In this document: in pieces, positions 44,841 to 58,998 of the stretch
Position numbering within the stretch: the stretch's first letter is position 1
Layout: every line of letters begins with the position of its first letter
Assembly: GCF_029227915.1 (NCBI RefSeq)
Contig: NC_079879.1
Span: 21,654,501-21,718,500 of the forward strand
DNA: 64,000 nucleotides
DNA from: Hydractinia symbiolongicarpus
Lineage: Eukaryota > Cnidaria > Hydrozoa > Anthoathecata > Hydractiniidae
Direction: 5' to 3'
The notes under the pieces: model-generated
Told to the model about the DNA's origin: nothing
Database searches by the model: none
The model's input: only the letters and a program-made list of their open reading frames with translations
Translations under genes and position numbers: made by a program

Positions 44841-45026
44841 TTTGATAAAGTTCCTAAAGAGTAAGAAATGATAAATATATAATTTGTCGTGTATAAGATG
44901 AAGCACAAGACAATTAGGTACTAAGCCGGCGTTCCTTGAAAATAAAATTACAATAAGTCCCTATAGAAGAAAATTTAAATTCAAATACGAGACTTTTACA
45001 CCAGATGTTACAAAAATCACACTTAC

Positions 45027-45120
45027 TTTAAAAGAAATATCTTTATTTTTTTCACAGAATTTTTTTTGCTTATTCTTCTTGTTCCCTGATCAACCGCATG
45101 CGGTGCTGTTTCAAACTAAC
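45027..45120 (-). other. 5' UTR exon of the secreted peptide gene (approximate start)
   Basis: The donor AAA|GTAAGTG at 45027/45026 pairs with the acceptor at 44854 across a 173-bp intron. The upstream limit is set about 30 bp after the TATA box, so it is approximate. Confidence 0.5.
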
Positions 45121-45146
45121 TATTGTAAAATCTAATGTCCAGCGCG

Positions 45147-45153
45147 TTTTATA
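45147..45153 (-). promoter_or_regulatory. TATA box of the secreted peptide gene
   Basis: TATAAAA on the minus strand in a GC-flanked context (ACGTATAAAACGCG). Spacing fits a start site near 45120. Confidence 0.55.
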
Positions 45154-48100
45154 CGTAATGTTGATATAAGGAATGCCATCAATTTGATTTTGTCACGGAA
45201 ACCATTTGACAATAAACGATTTCTACTATATTTGAAAGTAAAATCCGATTATGATTACAGTGTTTCTTGTTGTTTACATATTTTCTATTAAGTGGGCCGT
45301 AATTTTTAAATTAAGTGGGCCGCGTTTTAAGTGAGTGTTATTTACGATTGGTGAGCATTAGATAATTCGTTTATATATTTTATAGCCATGCTTAATACAT
45401 CCGTTCTTGTTTGAATTTTTTAAGAAAAGCCCTTTGGTAAGTCTGACCACGTCTTTTTTTTCTCGGCTAAGTGTTATTGTTAGAAGTAACCTGTGAAAAC
45501 GTAAGCTGTATACTAGGGAGTCAAAACATTGAAGATAATTTCAGAAGTACTATAATTATTCCATTTAATCTAGAGATATCTGTTTTCTTCAATGTTAATT
45601 GTTGCAATTAAAAATTCTATAGGTGAAAAAGGAAGAAAGTACAACAAGATGTTGGTCTGGGAAGATCATTCTGTTCTCAGAATGTCAACACAAGCATAAA
45701 CCGCGCTAACCACATTAGGTGTGTGACGTCATTCATGGATAATTAATTAGGCGTTTAACATGATTAGTCCGAATAATGCGCATGCCAAATTATTTATATC
45801 TCAACCTAGTAAGAATAACGCAATTGCGTGGTCAAATCGATTGCAGATTTCTTATCAAATATTCAGCAATAGATAAAAAAATATAAAAGGGATTATTATT
45901 TCTCCCTCGTGTACTGACCAGTAGTTTCTTTGATATCGTGGTTGCGAGATACACAAGAAGCACCAGGAAATGATATTGTTTTAAATTTTGTGTATTTTCT
46001 TAATCACAATCTGTGATCCAACTCATTGCATGATTTGTACGGATATGATGCCCGTACTGTTATAACGTAAATAAAATTGCGAAATTTGACACCAAAAGTT
46101 GGCTTAAGCGCTATTAATTCGGGCTTTATAGGTTATGAATCATAATTTGGTCATAACTTTTCAATGTTTTAGCGTGGGTCTTAAAACAGGCGTAAATTCT
46201 CCTTACCTTCGAGTTAGGATGCGCAGGAAATGATAAATTAAAATGTTTATCGCGCACGATAACTAATGCATTCGTGTCGTAACAACGTTTTGCTATTGCT
46301 GTGAACACATGCGTTACATGCCGGACCAAAATAACACTTGTACAGTCCATGCTGCAGAGAAAACTCGCTTCAAGTGAAAATTTGGTGTGTTGTGTATGTG
46401 TATCCATGATGGCTTCATATCTTAACTTTCAGCACATACCTCCCACTAAGCATCTAATACAGTACCTTATTGTTCATGCAAACAGAAATACAAGAATCTT
46501 GTATGCACATCCCTAATTTTTTTCTGGTCTCTAGTTAAAAACTTCATGTATTTTTTAATTAATACCGTGATTGAATTTAGATAATCAAGGCGTCTTGACC
46601 TGATTTACACTACCACTCGGTCGGTAATAACTAATTGAACTAATGGTGCAGGAGGGGGGATAAATACATAAAAACTATTTCGTTACTTAGAAATTTACGT
46701 CATAAGCTTTTTTGAGAGAATAAACACAATAGAGTATCAGTATCGTAAAGGATTTAAAAGCGGATACGAGAGGATACACGTATTCATATTTGTCGCAAAA
46801 TAGTATACAAATTTACGCACGAGAATTTTTTTCCCGCCAAAATAACGTCATATGTGTATCTTTGACGTCCGTTGATGGGCTGTTAATTACTTGTTTTTTT
46901 TTATCCTAATCAACAACTTAAATTGAACCACTTTGTGGCGATTGAAACTGCCTGATGATGAAAGAAGTGTTTCTCGAAACGACACCTAGCGTGAAAACAG
47001 TTCGGACCATGACATGAATAAGCTTATTAAATCACTTAAAACTGACCATTTTACAAAAATATATTTCTTATAGCTGACCAATCATGTAAAGGTAAATACT
47101 GATCATAAACCAATCACATAACCGGGTTAATAAAAAACAAACAACTCAGGAGAAATCGACACAGTTTAATCGGAAAACTAGACGCCTTGAGTAATTGGTC
47201 TTATAAAACATAAAGCAAGGAAATAAGAAACGGATTCGAAGTGTCTTTTGGCGCTGTTATCAAAGGGCAAGTTGAATATTGTTTTTGAAGTTCTCGAAAG
47301 TTCATATAAAAAGCCTTTCTTTATCGACTGACTCGGAAAATGCTTAGTTTCCACGGAAAAAAAAACGTGGAGGTCAAGCAAATATGTAACACATATTTTC
47401 AAAACAGATTAAAAATCAGAAGTAGGTAGTCTAATTGCATATACCCTTGTTGACATGATAAGGCTAGTATAGAGATATACAAAATGACGTTTAATTACTA
47501 GCTGTCAATCAGAATTCCACGACTGGCTTCTTTTGAGTATTTTTTATCGCATATTCCCAAAAAAACAAACAAACAATCATATAACTACAAAAAAAATTTT
47601 CTCGTTAATCAAACCAGGGAAGGAGCTGTATTAAATGGGAAGGACTGAAAAAATTTTTTACTTTCTTTTATTAACATGACAAATTTTTTGAATACCGTAA
47701 TCTGCAGGAATTATTCCCCGCTGATAACTGACGTAGCTACCAATAAAATAATTGTATTGTTATAAAATTCCAAGTATTTTTCCTGTTTGCGGCGTGAAAA
47801 CAAGTAGATATCTTTAGGTTTAATTTTAACATATTTGTATCGAAGTCTAATTTCGGTTTCTAATTTTCACTGAAGCGGAATTTATATAGTGTTTTCGAAA
47901 GTGTTTCCTTTCACTTTGCTTGTAAAACTTCGTTGTAGTTTATGAAACTGACACTGAGATAACTTATATAAAGATGTCCACTAATAATAGAATATACGCG
48001 TGCCGTCACACATATATGCGCATACAGTCGTAAACGTGTAAAAAACAGACTTTCAGTCCACGGTTGTGTCATTTGTATCACAAGTAAAAAGAGGAGGTGC

Positions 48101-51100
48101 CTAAGCACCTTCTTTTGTTAGGAGGGCAAGCGTGTAAACAGACCTCAACACAAGGTGAGTTTGGTTCGCGATGTTTTGTGCCAAATATTAATGAAAACAA
48201 AGAGTACGTGTACTCGTTTACTTAGCAAGCAGGACTTTTTGTGTAAACATCAAAATACCACCTGGACTCTTGCAGTTAATATTTGTTCTTATAAAAGAAG
48301 AAAATCCGTTACACCTCTGTTTATATAAATATTTATACAAGCATACAAGAGACAGGAAAAAGGAGGTAACCTACTGTTAATCCCAATTTGGAACCAGTTA
48401 CGAACCAGACAGGAATAAAAGCGCTAATAAACACACAAAAAAGCGTTAATAAATTTTTTTCAAACACACAACAACGGTGTTATCATTATAAAGCTATGGA
48501 AATTATTATAATTTGGAATGTTGTTACAAAATAAAAGATGACACATGTGCTACTTGCAAACAATCCCCTTTTCTTTTCATCTTTTTTTTTTATCAAATTG
48601 TGTTCCGCAACAAACAAATTAAAAGCCAATCCGATGATGCAAGCGCGTATAGTTTTATTACAAAGAGTACACTAAACTTAAAGTGAATTCCGGTAATTCC
48701 GATAATCCAATTACCAAGGATATGCTAAGCTCCACCCTTCTTGTTGCTCAGTGAAAAATGCGCACCACTCTCGAACTCAGTTTTCATGAATTAATAGACA
48801 AAAAACAAGAGATAGAATACTTTGGTTGATGTCAAAAACTTTGTGGGAAGAAAAATCCCAGTTTTAAGAAAACCTGACAGAAAATTGTTTTTCTTCTTGC
48901 TGGTTGTTTGATATAAAATTTGCTCGTCTCAAACTTGATTTGTATTTTTTTTTTGTATTTTTTGTAATTGTATTTTTTGGCATTTTGTGTAAAATTTAGT
49001 GAGGGAGGACTGTATGCAATATAAAGCAATATAACGAAAAAACATTTTTAATGAATTAAATTTCTCTAAAACCGTCTTTTTTTTACATTTCGAATTAACT
49101 TTTCTTCTAGAGGCAGTATGTAATATAACAGAATATTTTATTTGATGTGTTTAATTGTAAATTTTTTTACATTTTGTGTAAATTTTTGGCATGGTGATCG
49201 TATGTAATAGTCTAAATAACCCTTTTAATTTTCGAGATTTCATGATCAACTTTTTTTGTATAAGACTTAACGAAATATATTGCAACGACATTTTCAATGA
49301 TTGAATGCAGTTTTGAACTTATTTGTTGAACTTTTTTTGTTAAACTCGAATTTCCTTTTCACATTGTCATAGCATAGAGGTCTCTTTTTCTATACCTCTA
49401 TGGTCAGATCAACTAAAGATGTAGCTTTCACATGCCGTTTAAAAATATATTCAACAGTTGTTGATCACAATTAATTTTGTGGGACACTATACAACTGTTA
49501 GTTGGGTATCACTGAAGAAAATTGACCTCCGTCAACGTAAGCGCGGACAATACTGTAGACATCAGGCAATGATCTTTAGGTAATGTTCTTATGGAGAGTT
49601 AGTATAGGCTTATCGCAAATGACCAAGAATGAAATAAGAGAGAAATATTATGCAATTAAAAATTTGTTGAGAATTATTCAAACATCCGCAGAATCACATT
49701 TTGCGGTTAACAACTGTTCAAATTTTTATTGAATTTTATTATTTAGCGATATTTCACACACTTTTTTCTCGTGACAACAGAGAAATACAAAGTCTTAAAA
49801 CATTCGCATTTTTCTCAACTTTCAAGACTGGGCCTAAAAATTGTAGAGCACCCAAAAACGTTAATTTTTTTTTACATTTTACCTATCAAACCTTTTACCT
49901 ATTTTCCTTATATAAACTTGTAGAAATATTCTCCAATTAAAGAGGAATGGATAAAAAACATTGGAGATAAGGTTGGTCTTCATAGAGCTATGACGTCTAA
50001 AATGACAAATGTGAGAAAGAGAGAGAAAGAATGTTTTTTTATGATGTTTGTGGTCGAGCTATTCAAGATTCTTCCTTAAGTTTGACTTAAATTTATTTTC
50101 TTATCACTCCCAAACCAATTCTGTTCAATTAAATATTCAAGTAAAACGTTTTTAATATCCTACTTCTACGCAACAGAAATTGTGATTTGCTGTCAATCAA
50201 AATGATTGACAGGTAAACGACATGCAGATCGAAAAATTCCTGGGCTTAGCTTACGAGATTAATAATGTTAGTATAGCTATCCTTTCTCTGTTTTTATTTG
50301 TCTGGAGTTGGTAAACTTTAATTCGCAAACATCCATATTCGTCTTACTTGCATATTGATAAAACTATATAAGCGTTCCGCTGCATCAATAAAAAACGTGA
50401 CTAACTGTTGTTTTTGTATTAATTTATTTGTTTTCTGTGATCCAATTTCTCTTAGTTTGTCTACTGAGTTAGTTATATTTATTAATCTGTATGGTTTACA
50501 TCCCCTTGTTTATTTGTAGGTTTCTGTTATTAATCATGTGACGTTTTCAATTCTGAAATTGCGGATGTTGGAACAACAAGTGGAATCGAGTAAGGATGAA
50601 AGTGGGTTATCTTTTGACCACTTTTAATTTGGTCGTTGCTAACCTCAAAACATTCTTTCAGAGAGTGCTGACAATATTCTCATTGTATGTACTTCACAAC
50701 TCTTATTTCGGTTTCCCACTCGCTCCCAGGGCATTTCGTTCTATGATGAACACAATGACGGTTCATAATAATGGGTTTAGGTAAAAGTCCTGGAAATGAG
50801 AATTTTGATTATAGCACGGTGTAAAAAAATCCAATAACCCATTAATGAATTTCCGTTTACCGCTGGGTTCATTAGTCCAGTTTTTGTTGGTTTTTGTGAT
50901 ATTTCAGATCATTACTGCATCAGTAAACGATTCTTTGCGCTGCTGACGCTGTTCTGTAAAAAATCTCAAATATGAGTTATGACAAAAAATACACTTAACT
51001 CCGGAAGATGCTCACTTGAGAAATAAAAACAAAAACTAAACAAGAACTAAGAGATGGAAAACAGGGCAAAACTTTATGCTTACAAATACTCACAACGAAA

Positions 51101-52617
51101 TGCGTAATCTGGCAGTCAAGTTCATTTATTGCAATATTGCGTGGGAAGAAAATTAATGCATGTTCATAGGCACAAGGTGTATTTGACGCATGTGCACAAG
51201 GTTTGAAGATAATGTAATTGTTGGATATCAACATATCAAGACAAAAAGTCAATACCGACCTCGTTTTTAGGAATTTTGATATGAGGGAAAATCAAAAAGG
51301 CAAAAAATACCTAGGAACGAGGGTGACATTAAAACAATACAAAGCATAAAAACAAGCTTAGATTTGAAGAGGCATGGGTAAGGGTGCAATTGCGGACCTT
51401 TATAAATAAGGAAAAATTTAAAGGTGCTTGAAGAGTCAAACGGGGAGAAACAGGGGTAGATGATCCGCCCTCCAATAAATTGCGTACGTGTTCTCGAGTT
51501 TTTAAAGGCTTCGGACGTGATTGCTTGTTATTAACAGCTTTTTTTATTAATAAGATACTTTAACCCTTTCTTTCTCGGAAAATCGTATATTTTTTAAAAA
51601 AATCGTTATTCACCACAAGGACCTCGCATTTGAGTGGAGCATCCCCAAAACCATTTAATCTTGTATGAAATTCATGATAACTTTCAGAAAAATTGATCTA
51701 GAGTGTCCAAAAGTCACTAGATTTTGAGATAAAGCCTTTTTAAACCGGTAACTAAGGTAATCGCTTTTCTCGATTACTCGAACGTTTAAAACTTAACAGT
51801 ATTAATGCGCAAAAAAAGACAAAATACCCGGCGTATCCTGGAGAAAATAATTCGTCATCTATCGTATCCTAATTACGTGAATAACATTTTTACAGTTTTC
51901 CACATTTTTTAACAACGCTGTTGTGATCACAGCATGCAACGTCCCCTTACTCTTGACAACCAGCTACCTCTGACATTCTGACAGGCCCGTAAAAGAGACC
52001 TGAAAGCGAGGTTAAACAAACAGAGCACGTAAACTCATAAACAAATGAGGTTTACACAGAGAAATACGTGTCTCATAGTGATTCAACAAATGGAAATATA
52101 TTTTAAACATTTGCATCCAAGTTTCGCTATTCACGACTTGGCTGATTTAATGCTTTTGTCTCCTATGGTAAGGAAATCTAAACCAAATGAAAATCAGATG
52201 ATGAGACGATTATTATCTTCAAACAACAGTCGATGTATTGTAAATTACGTACAGGGAAACTATACTGTTATGTAAAACGTTTTGTTCCTGCAGTTTCCGA
52301 TAATTACCAAACTTCCAGGTCGTACGAAATGTCCAGGTTATGTAACTGTTGAGCAGAGTGTAAAAAGCAATGTTGGTGTGTCTCTTCTTAAATAGTGTTC
52401 CGTCCGGATATAACATATATCAGAAAACGATAAATAACGTGTCTTGAAAATATTCAGCTATAAAACGTCTGTTATTAAGAACAGACAGACCGTCTGTCTG
52501 TAATATATTCTATTTTAGTTTAAAAAAAGTGTATTTCTCTTTAGACGTAAGGCTGCTGTAAATCCTCATCAGAAGCATGCGCAGACGGTGCCAACATGAC
52601 CTTCTTACTTACCGCTA

Positions 52618-53133
52618 CTACACTGTGTTATATAATGCATTAATGTTTTTTATTGTAGTGAAGACATTGAAACACCCAAGTACCGGCAATGTCAATTTCC
52701 TAATAAAAGTGCTGACATCATTGTCGCGAGATTTTTGTTGATATATTGCCATTAGCCAAGCTTGATTCCAATGTCTTTTACCATGGCGTTGAATTATCGA
52801 AAAGCGCTGCGTCGTCAAAATGCAAATTGCCCTGGCACAAGACTGACTGCAACTGATTTTGCGTCCCTGTGACAAAATTTTAGCCGTCCTACATATTTTA
52901 GTCAGAGAATCATAATAACTCTTTGGCATAAGGCAGGGATCCGGTAACAATTGACAGTTCAAGTTTATTCTCCATAATGATAGTTGCACAAAGAATACAG
53001 TTATTATTGTAGAGCTCGAGGTTAAACTACAACAGAGTAGAAAGGACTCATCGGAAAAACGTAGTCCTAAGAAATAGCGATCAATCAAAACTTTTCGTCG
53101 GTAAGTATTTCCGTCACTGCCTATAACTTTCAT
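52618..53133 (-). CDS. Unrecognised 171-codon open reading frame
   Basis: An ATG at 53133 opens a frame of 171 codons in AT-rich DNA, longer than most chance frames here. It begins MKVIGSDGNTYRR and contains one hydrophobic stretch (SSSTIITVFFVQLSLW), ten or so Cys, and a basic middle. No domain was recognised. No splice partners, TATA box or poly(A) signal were identified. The opposite strand shows a GTAAGT at 53099, so the region might instead belong to a plus-strand transcript. Could be a taxon-restricted gene or chance. Confidence 0.22.
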   Translation of the reverse strand: MKVIGSDGNTYRRKVLIDRYFLGLRFSDESFLLCCSLTSSSTIITVFFVQLSLWRINLNCQLLPDPCLMPKSYYDSLTKICRTAKILSQGRKISCSQSCARAICILTTQRFSIIQRHGKRHWNQAWLMAIYQQKSRDNDVSTFIRKLTLPVLGCFNVFTTIKNINALYNTV

Positions 53134-54802
53134 CACACAGGACTGTCAAAAAGTGTAAGAATTGGTTTCAGAAAAGCATTGCTCACGTATATCAAACTAT
53201 ATTTCTTTTGCAAACGGAAGATTAGGAAGAATGGTCCAATTTATTCATTAAATATCTTAAGGCTTACGTCATTTAAAGCCGGTATTCCTCGAATTATTTA
53301 CAGCAAAAACTAAGCATTCTAAAAATGCTGAATATGGCAGGGAGTAAGAACGCTCAACGGGAAAAGAAAAAGGAAAAGTCGAGAAATCCCGAATCAATTT
53401 TTAATCTTCCACCCACCCAATTTTCTTGCTTTTAATTCTGTTATAACGAAATAAATGTATTCAGATGACTTGCGGCTTGTTTATTAACTGAAAACCTTTA
53501 ATGTGACAAAAAAAGTGTTAAATTTATTTGGTAACGAAATGCAAAAGTTCGGTAAGAACATGCTTGCAAAAACAGAGATTTAAAAAGATAAGAAAAAATT
53601 ATGACAAAAAAACACAGAGACGATTTAAAAAAGATGAACTAATTATAATTAAAACCAAAACGCAACGTGTTAAGTTTTTAGATTTGATACCTAAACCTGA
53701 ACGTCCCAATGCAAAACAAATATCCTAGCAAGCCCTGGGGTATTTTTTTCAAACAAAACTGGTACTTTTTTTTGTAGCAGTATCCCACGCTAATCGCCTG
53801 ACGCAAGGAGAGAATGCGAAAGAGTACGTTTTCCGGTAAAAAAAAACAAAAGACAATCGGATGACCGCGACTTTGAAGAATATAGGTGATTATAATGAAA
53901 AATAAATATTCATGTCATGATTATCATCCGGGGTATTATATCACTAAAAAAGCCGGATAGCTCTTACCGGACAATTTTTACTAAAAATACAGTTTATATC
54001 TGGCGTGATCTTCGTAAATTTAAGTTTGATGTCAAAAAATAGAATCACTTCAACATCTTACATAACGAGACATCAATTAATTAACACAAGGTAGATTGAC
54101 AGATCCGCTTTTTTATACTAAAAAATTAAAGAAGAGAGCCACAATTATGTTTTTTGTAACTATAAGCAAGCAAGCAACTTTGAAGACTTCTCTCAGTGAA
54201 CATGTTCTTTTAACTCTGTGTTTCTTGCGTGAGCATATCTCATACTGATTTTGAATTTTCACTTGTTTATAAAAAAAATGTATATAGGTTCTTATTTCTT
54301 TTAACTTTTAAGTATTGGTAAGTTATTAGGTAAAAGGGTGAAAGTACTTTTTTGATAGCTGTGTTGCGGACACACGAAATTCGATATGTAAATGACGGAA
54401 GAAACACGTCTAGGGCTATCAACAAATTTTATATATGAAAAACTGCATGTTATTCTGAAAAATCTCCTAAAACTGCATCGTCTAGTCTTTCGATAAGGGG
54501 AGTTAAGATTGTCTTCTCAATCATTAACTTTGTGGCTCTAGCTCGCAAGAAGTTTTCATCGTCCTGCCTCATATTCACCATATTTTCATCATGCCTCGGT
54601 CTCAACCTTTCAGGTTGAGTTATGATATAAAGACTACGTAAAAAACGGAGTATTTAAAAATAATCTCATATACGAATAAATTATTGACAAACTAATGCAG
54701 GAAAATATTCTTCAAGAATGGGTAAATACGCCTCTGTTAAACAAAGCCTTCTCATGTTGACTATGATCGACAAAAAGTGGCTATATCGTGTATAAATATT
54801 CG

Positions 54803-54939
<137 letters not shown>

Positions 54940-56130
54940 GATAACTAAATTTCAAAAGTGACGGGGGCATGGAGCAGTTCCATTTTACAGGGGTGACCCA
55001 CCCTCTAAGTCAATCAGGAGCGCACAATGGTGGTTTTTTCACAAAAGTAACTTAAAAAAACAAAAAGCTACCATCTTTAGGGCCGCTCATAACCCTCGAG
55101 GCGACATTTTTGATGACAGTTTTTGCGTTACGCAAAACTGAAGTTAAATTTTTCCTGATAAGTTACCGGATTTAATCATAAATCAGCTAACCAGAGCAAA
55201 AATTTATTAAAAAACATCCAACAAATCAAGCATAACCTAATTAAATCTAAATATAACGGAAAGGGAGGGAAATCAGTTAATTGAGCAGGATAGAATGGGT
55301 GGCATAAAGATGACACAGGATTTCCATCGACACAAAGAAATATTAAAATAATTAGGACATCACGGTAATTTCCTTAAAGCGTAAGCAATTTATCTCTGCG
55401 AAAACAAAATCCTCATTTCGTCACCGCCACGTTGTCGCAGTCAGAGAACAGCAAGACGTGTGAAAGGAATTTGCTAGCTCATGCAAAATGATCTCAGTCC
55501 TTCCTTTTTTTCAGCACCTGTTATTTAAAGGACAGAACTGCTTAGTACAATACGCCCTATGATATGTGCTGTGATAGTTCTCGAAGAAAACATGCTATGA
55601 AATTCCACGTTTTGATGTAACAGCAAGTACGCAGCACACGACTAATTCTGTTTCTCCTCTTGTCTTTTTAAAGTGAGGGCACACAAAGTCACAACAACAA
55701 CAACCACAAGTTTTTTTAACTGATTGCAGGCTTATATAGCAGTGTTATTTGGCATACACAAGAGGAATCCTAAGTAAGTATATGGTATGCTATGAGAAGG
55801 TCGTTCTGACCTCAAAATATATTTAACTTAAAACTAAACCATATACAGTACAGAATACAGAATTCTAAAAACAGTAACGCAACAAAAATTTAATGATGAC
55901 ATTTTATATATGATACACACACATCGATGAATTAAAACGTCTAAATGATTTATAGCTCCGGTCGTAAATTTAACATAAGATGGTTGTACTGCGCATGCGC
56001 AGGCATCTCTGGAGGTAAGGCAAAACGTAAAATAAATGCTTAAATGACGGATTGGGAAAGCGTATAAGACTGATCTGAAGTGAATTTTTCTGGCGACTGA
56101 TTGTAACACCTCCCGGGTTAACTTTTTGAT

Positions 56131-58667
56131 TTAAGAGAACCCTACACATATTTCTGTGTTCTCATCAGCAGAAGCCTCCTCTTCCTCATTTTGTATAAAC
56201 ATTGACCATTTCGAAGCATCTTTTGCAACCATCTTTTGAACTGGCCTATCGTCTTCATTGTCGTATTTCTTACTGCCGTTTGTCTTATGTCCATAACTTG
56301 GACTCACTCTATTTTTAAATTGCTGTGAAGTTTTAACCATGTTGGTATCCGGCACGAAATGAGTTTTTTTATTGTCCACAATTTGTGACCTCATGTTCAT
56401 CTGGTTGTGCAGAGTTTGTTTATTTTTGCACAATTTAGGACTATCAGTCTGGGCATAAAGTCTAGAGCTATCACTTCTTCGAAAATCCGTGTCCCATTCA
56501 CACGCAACTCTTTCGTCTTCATCGCTACAGCGTTTACGAAATGTACGTTTTCTGTTTCTACTTGGTTGAAACTCACCACGGAAGCGTATTTCTACTGATT
56601 CCTTCCGACTTGATAGGCTTTTATCTAGAATTAAAAATGTGCTGTTCAAACACTGCTTGCTAGAATACAAAACTTACCCTTTTATGTTCAAGCAAACTAA
56701 CTTCATAAAAAACAAAAAACATCGAGCGCAAGAAGTTTTTCACCACTAAAACGTGAGCCCCGCGAGCCTATTGGCACAAAATACACAAGACACGACGGGG
56801 ACCCTGGCTAGCACAGGGGTGACACACAGTTGACATTGCTGGCTGAAAGTTTTGATTGCTAATTGAAAGACAACTTTGGTTACTGGCAAAAAGATGCAAA
56901 TCAGTCATTCAATCTGTGGTGGCAACAAAAACTTTATTATTTCGTACAAAAATTTGAAAACTTCCAAACCTTAACTCGTAATTTCTGTGGTCCCTGGGAA
57001 AACTAGATTAAATTAGTAGAATACAAACAAAAACAAAACACAAATTATATCACTGATAAAGTCACAAAAAAGGAGGGAAACCGGGATTATAAAAACAGCA
57101 ATAGTTTCCAAAAAGCAATTTAAGGTCCATACTACTACCGTAATTAAAAAAAAAGTTTTGATTTTGATTATCACACTAGCCTGACTGAAGAAGCGAACAC
57201 ATAAATTTGAATCTTTTCGAGCAGACAGTCAAGCAACTATAGCCACAATCGAGCCTGCAAAAATAAATTAATTTATGCAACATTGAGTCTCATCCTAAAT
57301 TTTATGTTGCTTCAAAAAACGTGTTTTTGAACGCGCATAAACACGTCTACTAGACATATAAAAAATAACAGCCTTTCGATCACACATTTTGTTGACGGTG
57401 TTCAAAAAAAACTACCTGGCGACTTCGGCGTATTCACATCGACGAAAGCTGACCACTTTGTAGAGTTCTTCTCTCTCCTTTCCATTAACACTGTTGAGGA
57501 AGATATTTCTTCATGTGATTCAATGTTAGCATCAATGTTACTTCTCTCTTTTTCAATCATATCTATAAGCATTTCTTTTAATTAACCACTGAGTTTTTAT
57601 ATAACTTAATTCTCGTAATTTCTGTGCCCCTTCTATTTTAGCAACTATAAATTTCTCTTCTAATTTTTATACATTTTTCAGAACAGAATATTTAAATCTT
57701 TTTATCTATTTTTTAATTACAATTAGACCTAAACTAATGGACAATTGCCGGTGAAAATCTAGTACTTGGCTAAAGAAATCATAGAAACTCATGTAATCAT
57801 AGACTTTTATACTAGTACCTACCCTAATACCAATTAATACCTTTTCATCATTCTCATGACATTATGTTGAAAACAAACAAAAATTTATCCACACATACTG
57901 TGCGAAAATAAGGTTACACAATTATGAAATGCAGATAAATATTTTACATTTGATTCACATACAATGGGCTGCTAAAACAGCAAGAGCACAAGAATAAAGG
58001 AGATATACTAATTTTAAAGGGGTATGAAATAAGAGGAAATGTATCGTACCTAAACAGTGTTGTTTATCAATCATTTTGTGATCTTTCCTACTCATATTTA
58101 GCTGCTGACAATTCAACCGACATTCCTTGCCATTGCCTTGAAAATAAATTTGTTTTAATGATTGCTTTTCCTGACAAATTTTGCAGGTCCATTTCTGTGA
58201 GCTCTTTTTTACCTACCGAAAGAGAAATAAAATAAATAAAAATAAAATGAACATGAGAAATACATAAACAAATTAAAAAAATATTTTGCTTTTTATTCCA
58301 TTAATTTAATATTATTATATGATTATGAAAAAATAAAAGCTAAAATTGATTCAAATTCATCATTTTTTTTTAAAACACCTTTTTCCCTTTTTTAGGAAAT
58401 GTTGCATTCAATAAAAACCAAACTTCACAATCCGCTAGTGGTTCTTTTCATTACATTCGAAGAATAAAAATTATTTGAAATGTTTCTACTAAAAGCCTAA
58501 TGTAAACCATTACCAATAACCCTGGTAAATCGCTCTCATTGTTTTCATTTGTTCCAGCATTCCCTTGTGTGACATAATTAAAAAATACATTCAAATGCAT
58601 AACAGACCTGATCAACCTGGAATGTTTCACAGGAAAAACAGCGTACCACATTGAATTCTTGCACCAT
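56131..58667 (-). CDS. MRNIP: MRNIP-like MRN complex-interacting protein
   Basis: Exons 58667-58608, 58212-58050, 57562-57416 and 56624-56131 (phases 0, 1, 1) give 287 aa (human 343). Exon 1 has RCFSC and exon 2 has KWTCKICQEKQS: the C10-X2-C13 and C30-X2-C33 pairs form the zinc-ribbon-like head typical of MRNIP. The conserved CRLNCQQLN follows. Exon 3 holds a KWSAFV motif and exon 4 ends with KWSMF then an acidic EEEEASADE stretch; such Trp/acidic motifs recur in the family. Known MRNIP binds MRE11-RAD50-NBS1, promotes ATM signalling and limits MRE11 action at stalled forks, in the nucleus. The middle is basic and low-complexity (QPSRNRKRTFRKR, a possible nuclear localisation signal). The start is the only ATG before the CXXC exon region. 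Confidence 0.88.
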
Positions 58668-58998
58668 GTTAAATAAATTTTGTCTTCGTATACTTCTACA
58701 ACCATAATAATTTTTATAGTTATATTTACATACTTGTTATTATCATATGTCAACTGAAACATCTTAAGATTCACATTAACAAGATCAAATAAAAATAAAT
58801 CAAATAACCTCAATTACTAGCTGGGTGACTCGATGTAAAAACGCCGGGTTAAGCTACAAGTAACTATGTCACTTGACTGAATGTGCCATGCATTCAGGTA
58901 GAGCGCTATAGTACAGGCATGTAGTATGTTGTAAATCAAGTAAGGCGACACAACATTAAATTTATGTAAAGGATTAAAAAAACATACAATACAATAAT

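Noticed and set aside
46950-46985. CTGATGA..CGAAAC resembling a hammerhead ribozyme core
   Set aside because: The bases after CTGATGA and before GAAAC do not pair to form stem II, and no closing stem I or III was found.
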